Of a stretch of 64,000 nt of DNA, positions 11,444 to 25,400 are shown piece by piece. Below the pieces are notes generated by a model, which had not been told where the DNA came from, searched no databases, and saw only the letters and a list, made by a program, of their open reading frames with translations. This DNA is from Lytechinus variegatus (taxonomy: Eukaryota > Echinodermata > Echinoidea > Temnopleuroida > Toxopneustidae). The stretch covers positions 31,585,129-31,649,128 of the forward strand of contig NC_054746.1 of NCBI RefSeq assembly GCF_018143015.1, in the 5' to 3' direction. Every line of letters starts with the position of its first letter. The first letter of the stretch is position 1. A program made the translations under genes and the position numbers.

Positions 11444-14062
11444 ACATTCTATTGCTATTATTTAATGTGAAAATATTGATTGGAAACGTCTGTTTGTTTA
11501 CACTGCCAGTGTTTTCTTATGATAAGTTAAGAAGAATATAAACACTTAATTACTCATTTTAATCAGTTAATATTTTAATCTTCACCTTGTTTTATTAACT
11601 TATCCTTTTGTAAATATGAGATAGGACTAGGATACATTGGGTGGTTTTTCATCAGCCTTCCTTGACATTTACATGTATCTTGATATTCAGAAACATTGCC
11701 TCCATCAGCCACAGTTATGGAATTCTCACTTGAGCATGGAAAGGTACCTTGGGCTAAACAAAGCATACACACTTATTGGCTCTTACATTTACATTTGAAT
11801 AGCATGTGATAGTTTGGTGCCCTGAGCTCAAACCGGAGTCAATCCTCACAACTTTGCAAATCAGCTGCATTGGATTTTAAAATAATATGTTATTTACAAT
11901 TTATTCTTGGTTCATTTAGGATGGTAATTTCTAGATGAAGTCCTCAAATAGCCCTCTTTGCTTTATAGACATTTGTCTGAAAATTGTTTTGCTTGAGGTT
12001 ACCAGATCAATAAATATAGCAGGATAATTTGTGTGTAAATGGACACATGGTGTCTTGATTAACTCAGAAATAATGGGTCGGCCAATGTAAAGTATAATGT
12101 CAATACTCTTTAAATCTATCTTCTCTGGTTTGGCTTATTGGTTTCCTTAACATCAGACTCTTTCCTTCAATTTTATCTCAGAATGACAAAACATCTTTCC
12201 AGACATTCTCAGTCTCCATTCCAACCAGCATAGAAGTTTGTGTGTTTTATGTGTGGTACTTTAATGATCCTTTGACATGTGTATCCCAAATTTCTTATAA
12301 ATTACAATTTCTGGAGCTATACTTCGTTTATAACCATTTATATAAAAAAAAATTATCTTTTTAAATTTTACGTTATTTAACTGAGAAAATAGTAATATAT
12401 GATGATCAAGCTACATGTAATATTATTTAACTATTACTTGAAATCATAACTTATCAGCATTCAAATATAGGGTTCCTTGATTTTTGATTTGGTTTCTTGG
12501 AATATACATTGCTGAAAATCTACAATTAGAAAGGTTTTCGATATTATTGAAATATCTGTTTTAAACATGCAAATGTACCAGCTGAATTTACTAATTACAC
12601 TTTCAGAATAATTAAAGAGTGATGCTTGGTCCTAGGAACCTTATCAAGATATAATTTGTACGTACATGTATAATGTAGTGATAACATTTTTGTCATGAAT
12701 GATATTCTGTTTCCTTTTTCATATACCCCATAATCAAAAGTCATAAAATATTGCTTTCAGGGCCATTGCAATCTGAACATTAAGGTAGCTAACAAAATTC
12801 ATATTCTTCAGTTTTAGCAGCTTTTCCGATATGCAGAATTTCACACCGGATTACTCAATATTATTGTACACTATGCTAAAATTGAAGTAGAAGGCAAGAG
12901 ATTCCTGCTGAAATACACAGGCAAAGGTAGCTTTTGTTAAGGTGCCTCGATTTGATCTTCCAAACTTATATGCTGTTTATTATCAAACCAAATTTTATAT
13001 TTTCTCCTTAGGAGCCCCCCCCCAGCCTAAGTTACATGTATATTGTTTATTCACATCACACACTTACCCTGAGTAGTGGGAAATCCAATAGTATGATGGA
13101 CCCACTAGAGTAATAGAAGCTTGCAAATATATGCAAATATGATATTTTTTTTACATTTTCGAATGTCCCTTAAATGAATAGAAATAAGCATGTAGTAAGA
13201 GTTCTTGATTTCAATCAATGATATATTTATTGTCATATGATATAATTTTTTTACAAGATGTATATTTATTTCATGTACATATACATTTATAATCAATGTT
13301 TATCTATGAATAAGATTTATCGAAATAAAAAAATCAATGATGAACAAAGTTTTAATTTGATTTAGAATATCTAAAGTACAAAGTATGAATGCTGATTGAA
13401 TTACATTGCCATGAGAATGTTTGATATTAAACAAATTTTTAAAAAACATAGCCAAGAGCAAAAGAAATGAATAAGGAATTGCACTACCTATAATGAAATA
13501 TTAAACTACTCTAATTCAGCATTGGTGGACAAAAAAGTGAGTATACACAATGAGTAACTATAACTAAACTGTAAGTATAAAAGTATTGCCTTAAAGTAGA
13601 TACAAATAATTTTCATATGACCATTTAATATTTTGGCATTTACAGCAAATATACACTAGGCCTACAGAAAATAAAAACCTTTCTTATGCAAAATGTCGAT
13701 ACAAATTCAATTCTCTGTCAACATAATTTCCAAGAAATATCTGATCTCCTGTTGTGTCAGAAAATACAAAACATACATTACTTTATTCACAAATGATGTG
13801 AATGAGGTTACGAGAGAAACATTGCAAGATTCTTTTACATTTTCAAATCATGATGAACAGTAAGCCTAGATCTGAAATATGCCATAACCTAACAGCTTCT
13901 AGCTGTTGAAACCATTTGTATATTTCAACATTTACAAATTTGGAGGACAGCTTAATAAAAGCTTGATTTTATAGTTGTGACATAAGTGGCAACCTGTTTG
14001 GGCCTTGAAATAATTCACTACAGGAATTAGTAAACTACTTCACCGATTGCGAGGTCGCTATC

Positions 14063-14555
14063 CCGGGGGGGGGGGGGCACTCAGTATATAATGCATAGTG
14101 GGCATGTGCCACGGAGGGACCCCCATTTTTACACTCAAATTTCCGTTCCAAGACATAGCATTTTTGTCTTATTTAGAAAAAGAACAAAGATAGCCGCTCC
14201 AAAGCATATTTTTTTCTTCTTATCGAGAAAAAAGAAGAAATCTGCGCCAAAGCTTCGCATATTTTCTGTTTAATACGCCCGCATTGATCTGCTACAGAGC
14301 GCTGTCTGACCATCGCCTCTGCGCTAGCGCACCCAGTGCCCGTGCTAAAGGCAAGTTCTATAGGGATGCATACGCACTCACAAGCAGTCGACCCATTCCA
14401 AGGACCCCCATTTTCACAAACATTTGTAGGTCCAAAGCCCATTCCAAGGACCCTCCTTTTTACAGTAAGCCCGCTCCAAGGCCCCCGTTTTTTGTCTTGC
14501 TGGCCCGCGACACATACCTACTACTATTTTGGTCGAGTACCCCCCCCCCCGGGTT
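14063..14555. mobile_element. Poly-G-ended element with GCTATC target duplication and internal repeats
   Basis: The element starts with CC and about 12 G and ends with about 12 C followed by GGGTT. It is flanked on both sides by GCTATC (14057-14062 and 14556-14561), which looks like a target-site duplication. Inside, units built on CCATTCCAAGGACCC or CGCTCCAAAG recur about six times, followed by T-rich or A-rich stretches. The open frames across it are by-products of these units. Confidence 0.65.
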
Positions 14556-15319
14556 GCTATCATTACCATATAAAATGCAGCTTTTTCTGAGCTCCCCTCA
14601 AATTTTTTTAAATAAGAGATTTTAATAACGATATGGAAAACACAAAAAGTAAATTTCTTTATTTTGAATTTAATTCTGTAGTTATGAAGCACTTGAAATT
14701 ATTGAAGGAGGGGATAATACATTAAGATTTACACGCATTTAAAATTAAAATTCTCATTCAGTTTGGTATCCTAATGGTTGCCTCATGCATGACTGCTGAC
14801 CACTTTTGTGTGCTAAATGAAATAAATACCTCATATACACTTCAAAATTTTCTGGTCCTTACATAATGCTATGTAGCCAAGATAATGATGAAAGGGTAGG
14901 AATTCCTACTTACGTTTTAATACAAGGTGGCATTCCTGACATATATTACATTAAAATTGTGTATTAGGTATTACTGCAAGTTGACAACTACAATTCCTTA
15001 TTTACACATTTTCATTCAAATAACTTTTGTATTTATCAATATATTGCTTGTGTTTTAAGAAAAAAAAAATGTAATCATTTATATTCTATAATTTAGATTT
15101 TAAATGAAAATTCTACATATTGTCATATGGATGTAAAGTAAAGCAGATTTCTAGAAAACTCAATATTTTACGTACACAAATTATGACACTGGAATCGTAA
15201 TTCCTCAAAGAATGTCTTCCATCATATGAAACTACTGATATAACCATTTCTCACTGGAACTAAGTAGTCCCTGTACAAAAGACATTTAACAGATTCGCTG
15301 TCTACTATTCATGGGTTAA

Positions 15320-15887
15320 GCTCGGTTAACACTTGCACGCATTGTAGTTTCCGCTTAGTTTGCACATGGGCACGCACTCATGTGGGCCAATGTGCAAACT
15401 ATGCGTGCCAGCTTGCAGATAGGTGCATGCCAGTGCAGGAAATGTGTGCCAACGTAGTCGTGCCACTGCATGGTATTGAAATAAAAATAGTAGGCAAACC
15501 CCCAGGGGTATGGCATGCAGACGGGGTTGCGCATACTTTGCGCATAAGCTAAGCATACTTTGCGAATGATAGGCACAAAATTGTGAGTGAGGATCACGTG
15601 ATCAGTTTAAGTTGTCATAATCAACGAATGTAGAGGGTGTCAACACCAGAACGTTTGAATATTCAAATTTGCGCTAGATATGTCACAGAATAAGGTGTCA
15701 AGAATATTTGCTGAAAGCACATCGGGACAGTGAGTGAACTATGTGCAAGCATGCGGAAACATGTTAAGAACGTGTTGGGACAGTGCATGAACTGATACAG
15801 TCAAGTCGTGCCATAAAGTGTCCTACACTGGCATGCACCAATGCGGGGCAATGCGGGCACCACAATGCATGCAAGTGTTAACCGGGC
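15320..15887. mobile_element. Inverted-repeat element with CGGTTAACACTTGCA ends, 568 bp
   Basis: The left end reads GCTCGGTTAACACTTGCACG. The right end on the minus strand reads GCCCGGTTAACACTTGCATG. Similarity continues inward with scattered words such as GTGCATGCCAGTG and TGGCATGCAC in opposite orientation. It is non-coding and interpreted as a non-autonomous DNA element. Flanks TTAA and ATAA are only a weak hint of a TA-type duplication. Confidence 0.65.
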
Positions 15888-16453
15888 ATAACTCAATACC
15901 ATAAAATGATGGGTGTCATCTATCACCTCAGGAAGAATGAGTTTTATGACCACTAGACCTTATGTATTGCTCCATATAATCAACACATTGCCTTATTGGT
16001 AATGTCATTGGCCTATACTTTCATCTCTCGTTTCATGGTCTAATATTGTGGTTTAAGAATGGATAGCTAAATGTAACAGTTGATATTCAAGTTATAGGCA
16101 CATTCGATTTACCATACACAAACAATAGTCCAGACATAGACTATGACTAAATTCAATAAGCGTTGGGATAAGCCATTAGCTCACTTTTAATGACCGAATA
16201 AACCCAAACGGGCTAAGGAATGTTCATTCCTGGCATAGCATAATAGGATGAAGATGCATCGCAGACACTTCCAGAACTTTTCAAATGTCTGGTGTCAACA
16301 TATTATATAATGTATTCCAAATGAAAGTTCCAAACACTGAATTTGAACATAACCTCCTCCATGTTTCAATCTAGCTTCAAGCTTATCTAATTGAAGTTTT
16401 TGCCATGAATACATAATAAAGAATTTAATAGGTAAATATTGCAGTAAGACGGT

Positions 16454-19400
16454 TCAACTTGATGTCGATTGATTCACTGTAGCTTCAACCAAAGTACTGA
16501 GTTCCTGGAAAACTGAGATTTCTGTGCTGACCAAGCCAAGAGAATCAATCTGTGACAAAAGAAACAGAAATTGAAACGAGCACATCAATGATGTGGAGCT
16601 CATCAGGCATCTCGCAACGAAATTTAACACAATTTTAATTTCAGCCCAGTTGACACTAGTGAATTATATTGGTGACATAAATTGAGGATATAGAATTGAA
16701 ATTGATGAAGAAATGACATAGAAGCATTTTTTTGTGATCTATGAATAAATTTGATATAAATTAAGCATAAATAACTTTCTAGTCAAAATTTCTTAACTCT
16801 GTGTACAACCTTGGTAAACCTCATGTAGCTCTCAGATGGAACAGAAATAATCAAAATTAATTAACAAATAAATAAGTAATTTTGGGGGTTTTGAAAATAT
16901 ATGAATAAATTAGCATATTTAATGAATTTCAAAATTCTCTGTTGAAATTTTGTATCACCCCCTCGAGCTATCATATTAAGCAAACAAAATTGAAATTGAT
17001 CAACAAATGAAGAAGAAAAAACATTTTTTGTGATTTATGAATAAATTTTGCATAAATTAGCATAAATAATTATAATACCTGTTCAGCATAGAACCTAACA
17101 TCCAGAGCTAGCTGCAACCTGATCTTGTCATCATCTGACATTCCTTGATTAGGTGTGGTCCCTGCTGTAGCACCCGTCTTCTTGAGAGCCTTGAGTCTCT
17201 TCAAACTATCTTCCATCTTCTTGACTGATGTCAGGAGTTCTGTGCTGATTGCTAGATACCTGGATGGACAAAAAAAAATTATTAGCACATTTCATTCTTA
17301 AACTTAATCTCACACCTCGAAAACATGCAATCTCTTGGATATTAAAGGTAATACTCCATTTAAAAACGGTATTAAATAAAAAATCTAATGTGCATTGATT
17401 ATGAAAGCACTAAAACTTAAAAAAAAATTATCCCATCCCCTCAAAAAAAAAATTTAATAAATAAAAAACAACTGTAAAGTATGAAAATTGTTAGTCAATT
17501 TTCCTGATATTTGTACCAAAATGAATTTTTCATCTTATTGATGTATTGCATAAGACAGTTTTTCCATTTTTTTGGCCACACTTTACCCAGCTGGGGTGAG
17601 GGGTAAGTAGAAACCAGACTAGAGTCAATTTCTTAAAATGCAAGAGATAGGTTTGTAGCTAGGTAGGTGGTGAAGCTAGATTCTATAGGCTATGTTATAT
17701 TGTGGAGCACCAGGAGTGTAGAAGTGTAAATAAAGACAGATATAACAATGCTACAACCCACCATTGTTCTTCTATGTCACAGGTGTGATCTATTTAAGGA
17801 CACCATAACAAATTACATTCTTGTACTTACTCTTTCGTGATGTTTGAAATAACAGCCAGAGTCCAATCCTCTCTCCTGCTGCTTGACAGAATGGCTTGGT
17901 GGTCTTCAAGGAATGTCTGCAGAGGCTTTAGGGTGCTGCTGACATAGCTTGATGGTTTGCTGGGAACCTAATATAATAGAAAAAAAGTTTGTAACAAACT
18001 TAACCCAGTGACTCCTATTCCACATTTCTTACAGGTTTTGTACAAGGAAAATCCATTCCAGTATGCAACAGGTTGAATTTCTTAGCAGTACTGGTTAATC
18101 AATTGACATCCTATTCGAGTTCCAAGTCACTAGCTTAAACAATTAGCACAAGATGGTACTGCATCATGTCAAAGGAAAGAACATCCCATTTATTATGGCA
18201 GCTTTAATTTCGTACTCCAGACATCCACTTTTGGGGGATACTAGGTTATTCACCCCAGGTTCAATATACTACTCTTGCTCAACTCTGAATAAAGCTTTTT
18301 ACCAGTGCTGCAAGGACAAGTTGAATCCTCTTTCACTGCTACAGCTAAAATTGAAGTTTGCAAATATTAATTGACATTCTTATTGTCAAAGTATTTCAGG
18401 TGCAGTTTCCGCATTTTGCTGCGATTCAAATTAAATCATTTAAATCATAGTTAAAAACTTAGGGAAAACTTTGGTATTGAACTTTAGAACTGTATTACAG
18501 TCAATATGATTTCATATCTGCATGCTACACATTTTCAGTAGACCCAATCCAAAAATATATCAAGCAATTAAGTGGTGTGTAACAGTTTTATGAATCAGGA
18601 TCGATGGGACTCACCTCTCTATTGGTTCTTCTGTAGAGTCTAGGTATATCATTGGCTCCTTTAAGATGTATCACACAGAGTGAACCAACCTCTTGGGTTA
18701 CATGTAAGCTGGTGGCTTCCAAGCGAGTCTGAATAGCTGATGCACTGTCTTCCATAGCTTCTACAAATGGAAATAGAATTGTGCTTTATGGAATCAACAG
18801 TAATCATGATACGTACATAAAATATGATATAACTGGTCTTATATTTTAATTGCATCAAAACAAGAAGTTGATACATTAGTTAACAATTAGCCAAAGCAAT
18901 AAAGAATTCCATATCTAAAAAAAATATCTAAGTACATATGTAATATAACATCACCAATCATAACTGCTGTCATTGTTTGAAAGATTAAAAAAAAATCTTG
19001 ATAAAGAGACATTCATGGTCATCATTAATTCAAATTTGATCAGTTGGAGGTTTAATAAATATTGTTTCTTGTACAATTCACAAGGCTGGACTAAAACAGG
19101 CGGCTGTCCTAGTAACAATGAAAATCCTGCACAGTGGATACATACTATTAATAAAATGCAATATTTTCATATTATCAACTAAACTTGTTTGAACACTGTA
19201 GTACACAAAAAACATACCGCTACACACATCAAAATATATAACTTTAAACAATTGCCTGGGTTTGATGTCAGGCAATGTCTGAATAGCAGCATTCTTTTTT
19301 TTTCTATTATTTCTCAAAATGATTACCTTCTAATGAAGTGAATTCTGTGCAGTTAACTGATATAAGCTTTGGCTTGATGTGTTCCTTGAAGACTTCTGGA

Positions 19401-22400
19401 AGCTGCATTGAAAACAATTTTTTTTTTTCAATATTAGAAGGTCAAGAAACATTGTGGACTGTTTAACTGTCGGTAAGGTGATTATGAAAAGTCACTTCAG
19501 GATTGGAGGGAAACAGGAATGCGCCTAATTGAACTCAGCTCTATAATTGGGAAACCGCCTTAGAGAATTAAAAGCAGTTTTAGACTAATGTAACTATCAA
19601 TACACAAATGAAAATAAAATAGAAAATTTTGAAGAAAAATACATTCATGGTTTGAGAATCCAAGAACCCTCTGACCAAAAAGTTGTGAAGTGCCACAAAT
19701 TAATTACCAAAGTTTCTGTGGAGAAACAGTGAGTCAGTACAACAAGAACTTTGAATATTTGATACTGCTGTCAACTTCATGGTGTACAGAAGTTATTCCT
19801 GATTTGTTCCCAAGTTGTTGTTTCTTTCAACTTAAGGTTTCTATGTTTAATCAAAATTGAATAAATTAAGCAAGTTCCAGCTATGAGTTGGTAGACATTC
19901 TAATAGATAAAAATACATCTATGAATGCAATTTTATTCTATTGGTTAGCCCAAGTTTGTTTTTTTTTTACTTATTTTTCTTTGCCTTCATTATCTTGGGG
20001 GAGGAGAGGTGTGTGATTGTTTTTGTTTGACATACTAACCCCAGCTGTGATGCTATCAATATCAGACACCATTTTGACAAGTTGAGAAAGAGTAGCAGGA
20101 GGGGGACCTGATGGGACAGGTGATGGTGTGGAACGCTCTCCTCCATCCCCTTCAGCCTTGGGCTCCATTTTGGCTGCTGCCTGCTGCTGTCTTTTCTCTT
20201 CAGCTGCCTTTCTGCCTTCCTCTGTAATCTTAGTATTATAACAATCGTAATGATTGGAAAGTTAGAATTTCAATTACATTATTTGGATCAATGATACACC
20301 TAGTATTTTACATGAAATTGTCAATGTGTAATTTTTAACACTTTCATTCAATAATATTAGAAATGTTAATGAGGAAGTTAAGTTTACACTTTTATTACAT
20401 AATCTATTGTCAATAAATTACAATGAGTCATGTCATTATGCTTTCATGAAATTATCAATGAATCACAATATGTCATTGCATTGTCTCTAATATGTAATGG
20501 AAATTTTCATTGAATAACCTTACAAAACTGCACCTATGAAGAAATATATGAAGACAATAGTCACTGATTTTCACATCCATTATAAACTACAAGTGAAATA
20601 TCTCCATGTGACTCACTGGGAACAAACCTGTCAAAACAAATATAAAATAAAATACTTCATGAAATGCCCCTCCCCCTGACCCATAACACATGGCTCAGAG
20701 ATTGATCAAAAGTTGATTTTCAAAATCACTTTGGTCATTATACATGCACCAATCTCTATTCAATTGTGTAGTTTTAATGAATCCTACTTACCTCAGTGTT
20801 ATAAACCTCATCCACCCAAACAGCGTATCTTGACAGGAGCTGAAGGGTCAGCTTCCAGAAGCGATGACACAGAGGGGTTAGGAAGACATTGTCATGCCAA
20901 CACCTCTGAAGACACTCCCACAATACTTGGCTGGCAGATAACTGATACCTGGACCCATCTAAAGGTGGCAAACAATAAACATATGCTTGCATGGTGTATT
21001 GTTGAAATTAATACCATGTAAAATCTTGGGGAGGGTTTTGGGATATTTCTTATTGAGACTGGTACATTATCTGAAAATCACTTTCTGAAAGGGTATCCTA
21101 CAAGGGAATATTACTTTTTCAAAAAGTGAACCAGCCCATCATGTTTTTGCTACAAGGATATCTGAGGATCTTCCTTTTTCTAACCTCTAAAATTAATAAT
21201 AATATGTACATTTATATAGCGCAGTTACTATATGCAAATACTCAACTGTGCTTTGATACTTGGTATCATATTATTACCCCGGCTGTAGCTAAATCGCTAA
21301 AGCGTTCAAGGAATAAATCCTACCGGGTACCCATTCACCTCACCTGGGTCGAGTGGAGCACAATGTGGATAAATTTCTTGCTGAAGGAATTACGCCATGG
21401 CTGGGATTCGAACCCACGACCCTCTGTTTCAAAGTCAGAAGACTAATCCACTGGGCCACAATGCTCAACTGTTTTTGTTGGGTTTGCTGCATTTGATACG
21501 CTTTATTTTATATATCTTTCCCTGCAGGATAATTTGCCAAAATGCTGACAAAAGATTTTTATCCATTTTTCATGGTTGCAGGTGCTACTTGAAAGTGGAC
21601 ATAACCAAAACCCTGACCATGACTTAGGCACACACCTAATTTGGGGAAATTCAGAATAACAAGTTTTTAAGAAAACCCCTACAAAATTCAAACAATAAAC
21701 AATTCTTCACCAAAGATTTGTTTCTAAATTACCCTGTAGTGACAAATGAAATACAGTATAGTATCATACCTGGTGAAATGCTGAATGGAGACATCAGTGC
21801 TGCCTCAAACTGACCAGCTATCTCTTGAAACCTAAGAAAAAGATAATTAGAAAGTGTTTATTTCCAACATTTGACTTGATTTGTTCATTACCAATCATAC
21901 TAAATGCCTGTGCAATGTACAATGATCCCTTAAACACAGCATATTTTGTACTTTGGTAACAAGCTCAACTAAAATACAGCATATTGCTAGTCAGTGCTAT
22001 CACCATTTACAAAATCATGCGAATTGATGATTTAAATTCAACACATTTAAAGCTAAAATTTACAACTTAAAAAGATATTTACTATCTAAAAATAATACAT
22101 AGACACACTTGATAATTAATTTTTGATGAGTGATGTACAGTTGGAGGAATTGGGCACAATGACATTCTAGGATTTAATTGGAAAGAAAGACACCAAAACG
22201 AGTGATGAATTGAGATGCAAACCTTAATTGGAAGTAAACAGGAAGGCTCCATTTAGTCATGAAAGCACTGTAAGTTGGATGAGACCTGAGACGACGCACG
22301 CTGGCCTGGGAGCCACACTGCCGCTCAAACCCATTCACAAAGTCTTGGGTCAGTAGGAATTTCTGCATGACAGAGATGATATGATAAGAAAGTAATGATG

Positions 22401-25400
22401 AGTCTGAAACACATACCGTATGCCGATGGTCATTAGACTTGCAATTGGTTACTTTCTATGGTAAAATGTCCATTGAAGTTTTAATCTACTACCATTTTCT
22501 AATAGACGAGGAGATCTATTAAAAGTGATACTGCCCAAACATCCGAGCACAAACATGCAGAGCATTGATTTGTGTCTTTTGTTATTAATTTTCAATGTCT
22601 TGTAAGTGCTCCAAGATAGGATAGTTGTACTACGACAGAGGTCAATTTATAAATTGAACATTTGACATTGTTAATTAACTCCCAAAACTATCTACAAGCC
22701 AAACAAAGTTCAAGTGAAGTTATGGTCCCATAATAAATCACAAGTCTTGCAATCAACGATTTCACTCAACCAAAAGCATACTGGTAAACTGAATTGCCAC
22801 AGCTAAAACTGATCTATCACTTGTAAATTTGCAAGTGGAATTTTCAATTGGTTAATGAAAAGTTTTGTCGAAACACTCCCTCAGTCTCACCTGGTGAAAT
22901 ATGTCGGGAAATACTGGTAAACTGAATTGCCACAGCTAAAACTGATCTATCACTTGTAAATTTGCAAGTGGAATTTTCAATTGGTTAATGAAAAGTTTTG
23001 TCGAAACACTCCCTCAGTCTCACCTGGTGAAATATGTCAGGATTCCCTGGAGCAAAGATGGAGGGTGTTCTAGTCTCTAGACTACTGGCTATCTCAGGCC
23101 AAGCAGCATTGACTGGAAAGTCATAACCTCTTACTATCTCCTGGCCACTGGCACTACATGAGGTTAGGAAAATATATCAATTGGATTAGATGTAAAGATG
23201 TCTTGTTCTACAAAATATAAAAAGCACTGATGCTGAACCTTTTTTACTTAAACTTCTCAGAAACAAATTAATAATGAACATAAAAAAAAATTAAACAGAG
23301 TAAACCTGAAAGCTGAAAGAAAAACATCGGATTGGAGCTCTCTTTTGCTGCCAAAAGGAAAATATAACTTAAAGTGATTGGTTAACATTGGTTTGACTTT
23401 TAAAAAATCTGAGCTAGAAGGTCACACTTGTCACCTGTGTCTGTGATATGTTACAAAAATGAAGCCCTGAAAAAATTGCGTTCAAAAATAATTATTTAGT
23501 GCTTCAAAAATTGAAATATAAAGTGACCGGAAACACCATCTTAATTTCATCTAATACACTTATGTATATTATTTAGGTGTCTATAAGATGTCTATTTACA
23601 AAATCAGGGTTTGCCTTGTAGTTTTAGCTTTTCATTCTCAATAATGGTTGTTTTCAGGGTTTATTAGTTTTAATACATGCACTTGTACACGTTTCATCAT
23701 GTTTTGAGAATTTTTTAAATCGGCTGCTCACAAAGTTAAACAATACCTTTAAGCTTCCGTTATTGGTACCAGGTGCTTGATTTGAAAATCAATGGAACAA
23801 TACTTCCATTAGATTGCTATACATATCATGCATACTGTCAAAAATATCCACAGCATCGTAGTTGTAGCAGTTTATGCAAAATTTAATACTTTGTGTTGAA
23901 ATCTACAGAATAAAAAAAGAAAATCATAATTCTTGACAAGACGGAAGAACTGCATTATACAGAAATACGAACAGGAAGTACAATTTTTCTAGTATGTTAA
24001 AAGGTAAGATACATTTATGTAAATGATAATTATCAACATACCTTTGACTTGGTGATGTGACCTTCCTGATGAGATCACAGTGCTTGGGGATGAAGTCTAA
24101 GATTCTGGAATACATTCCTTTCAGACCCTGAGGGTGGTTGTGAAGGAAACTCTCACTGATGATCTGCCAGAAAATATAATTAAAAAAAATTGATTTCACT
24201 AACACAACAGAGAATATAAGACAACACGAAAAAAAATGGGTCCCATAAAGCACTTGATCAAAAGGCTAATTTTTACAATAGATTGCATTGTTGATTGCAT
24301 TCTCCACAATTAATGGCCAATCGTACCATCAGGAATTAAACTTAGTGATATAGGACCTGGGGCCCATTGCACAAAACTTTTGCCATAAAAAAATCAATTA
24401 ACATAAACTCTGGCAAACACCATCATGCTATCAAAACTTACACATTAAAAACTCTGACAAAATAAATAAATTGCCAGAGTTTTTCTTTGAAGCAACAGGC
24501 CTCTGATCACTTACCTCATCTAAATATGGTTTGACAGCAATCTGTCTAAAGAGAGCCTCAGCATCCCTCATTTTATCAATGGTTGCATACGTTCTCAGAC
24601 ATTGCCTTAAGACATTGGTGTCACCTGCTTCTAGGCCTTCCCTAAAAGACTTCTCAAGGCTATGCTGGAGAGTCACTGTAATAGCAGCTATCCTCTGTTC
24701 AATTGAAGAAAAACAAAAATTGTGAGGTTTTTTTGCAACTTTTGCATATCAGTGGAAGTCATGAACACACTTCTTTTTTTAAATTATTATTGTATTATAT
24801 TACCTTACTATCCACATGCTATGGTGTATTGATATTCAAACTTTTGACATTCGATAGTTAGCATATTCCATAATAAATTTGACCATATCTTCTTTCATCA
24901 TATTGTACTTCTTTACCAAGAAATGACAAATCATCAAGCTTCATACTTACAGGTCTAATTTTCTCCACCAGAGGGAGCCCTTTGCTCTGAGTGACATAGT
25001 ACTGTAGCTGGTTGAATTCTGATGCCACTCTCTCAATTTGCTGGCCAGTAAGTTCACTACCAGAATGTGTGAAGTGAAAAAAGTTTCATTATAATTTACC
25101 AAGGATCAATTCACACTTACAAAGGAAAGCTATCCAATTTGCTCTGTATTCTAACTTGCATGGTTGCAGATGATCGTCTCTCGCCCACCCCTCACCAATA
25201 TCTCTTATTCAGCATTTTTAGTGAATGATGAATACATAGAAATATAGCTAGATACTATCTAAAGGACAAGTCCACCCCAAAAAAACTTGATTTGAATAAA
25301 AAGAGAAAAATTCAACAAGCATAACACTGAAAATTTCATCAAAATCGGATGTAAAATAAGAAAGTTATGGCATTTTAAAGTTTCGCTTATTTTCAACAAA

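Larger units (their letters stand above)
10167..16453. other. Spacer between the 3' ends of SAYSD1 and COG2, repeat-rich
   Basis: The two flanking genes converge on this 6.3 kb stretch, so it holds their 3' untranslated ends. I recognise three inverted-repeat elements (10874-11443, 14063-14555, 15320-15887). The sequence between them (about 11450-14050 and 14560-15310) is AT-rich without a recognisable gene; the open frames are short and unlike known proteins. Confidence 0.6.

Noticed and set aside
21400-21470. tRNA-like A and B boxes on the minus strand
   Set aside because: They belong to the SINE. The rest does not fold as a tRNA, and the same body occurs at 35009 and 56891.
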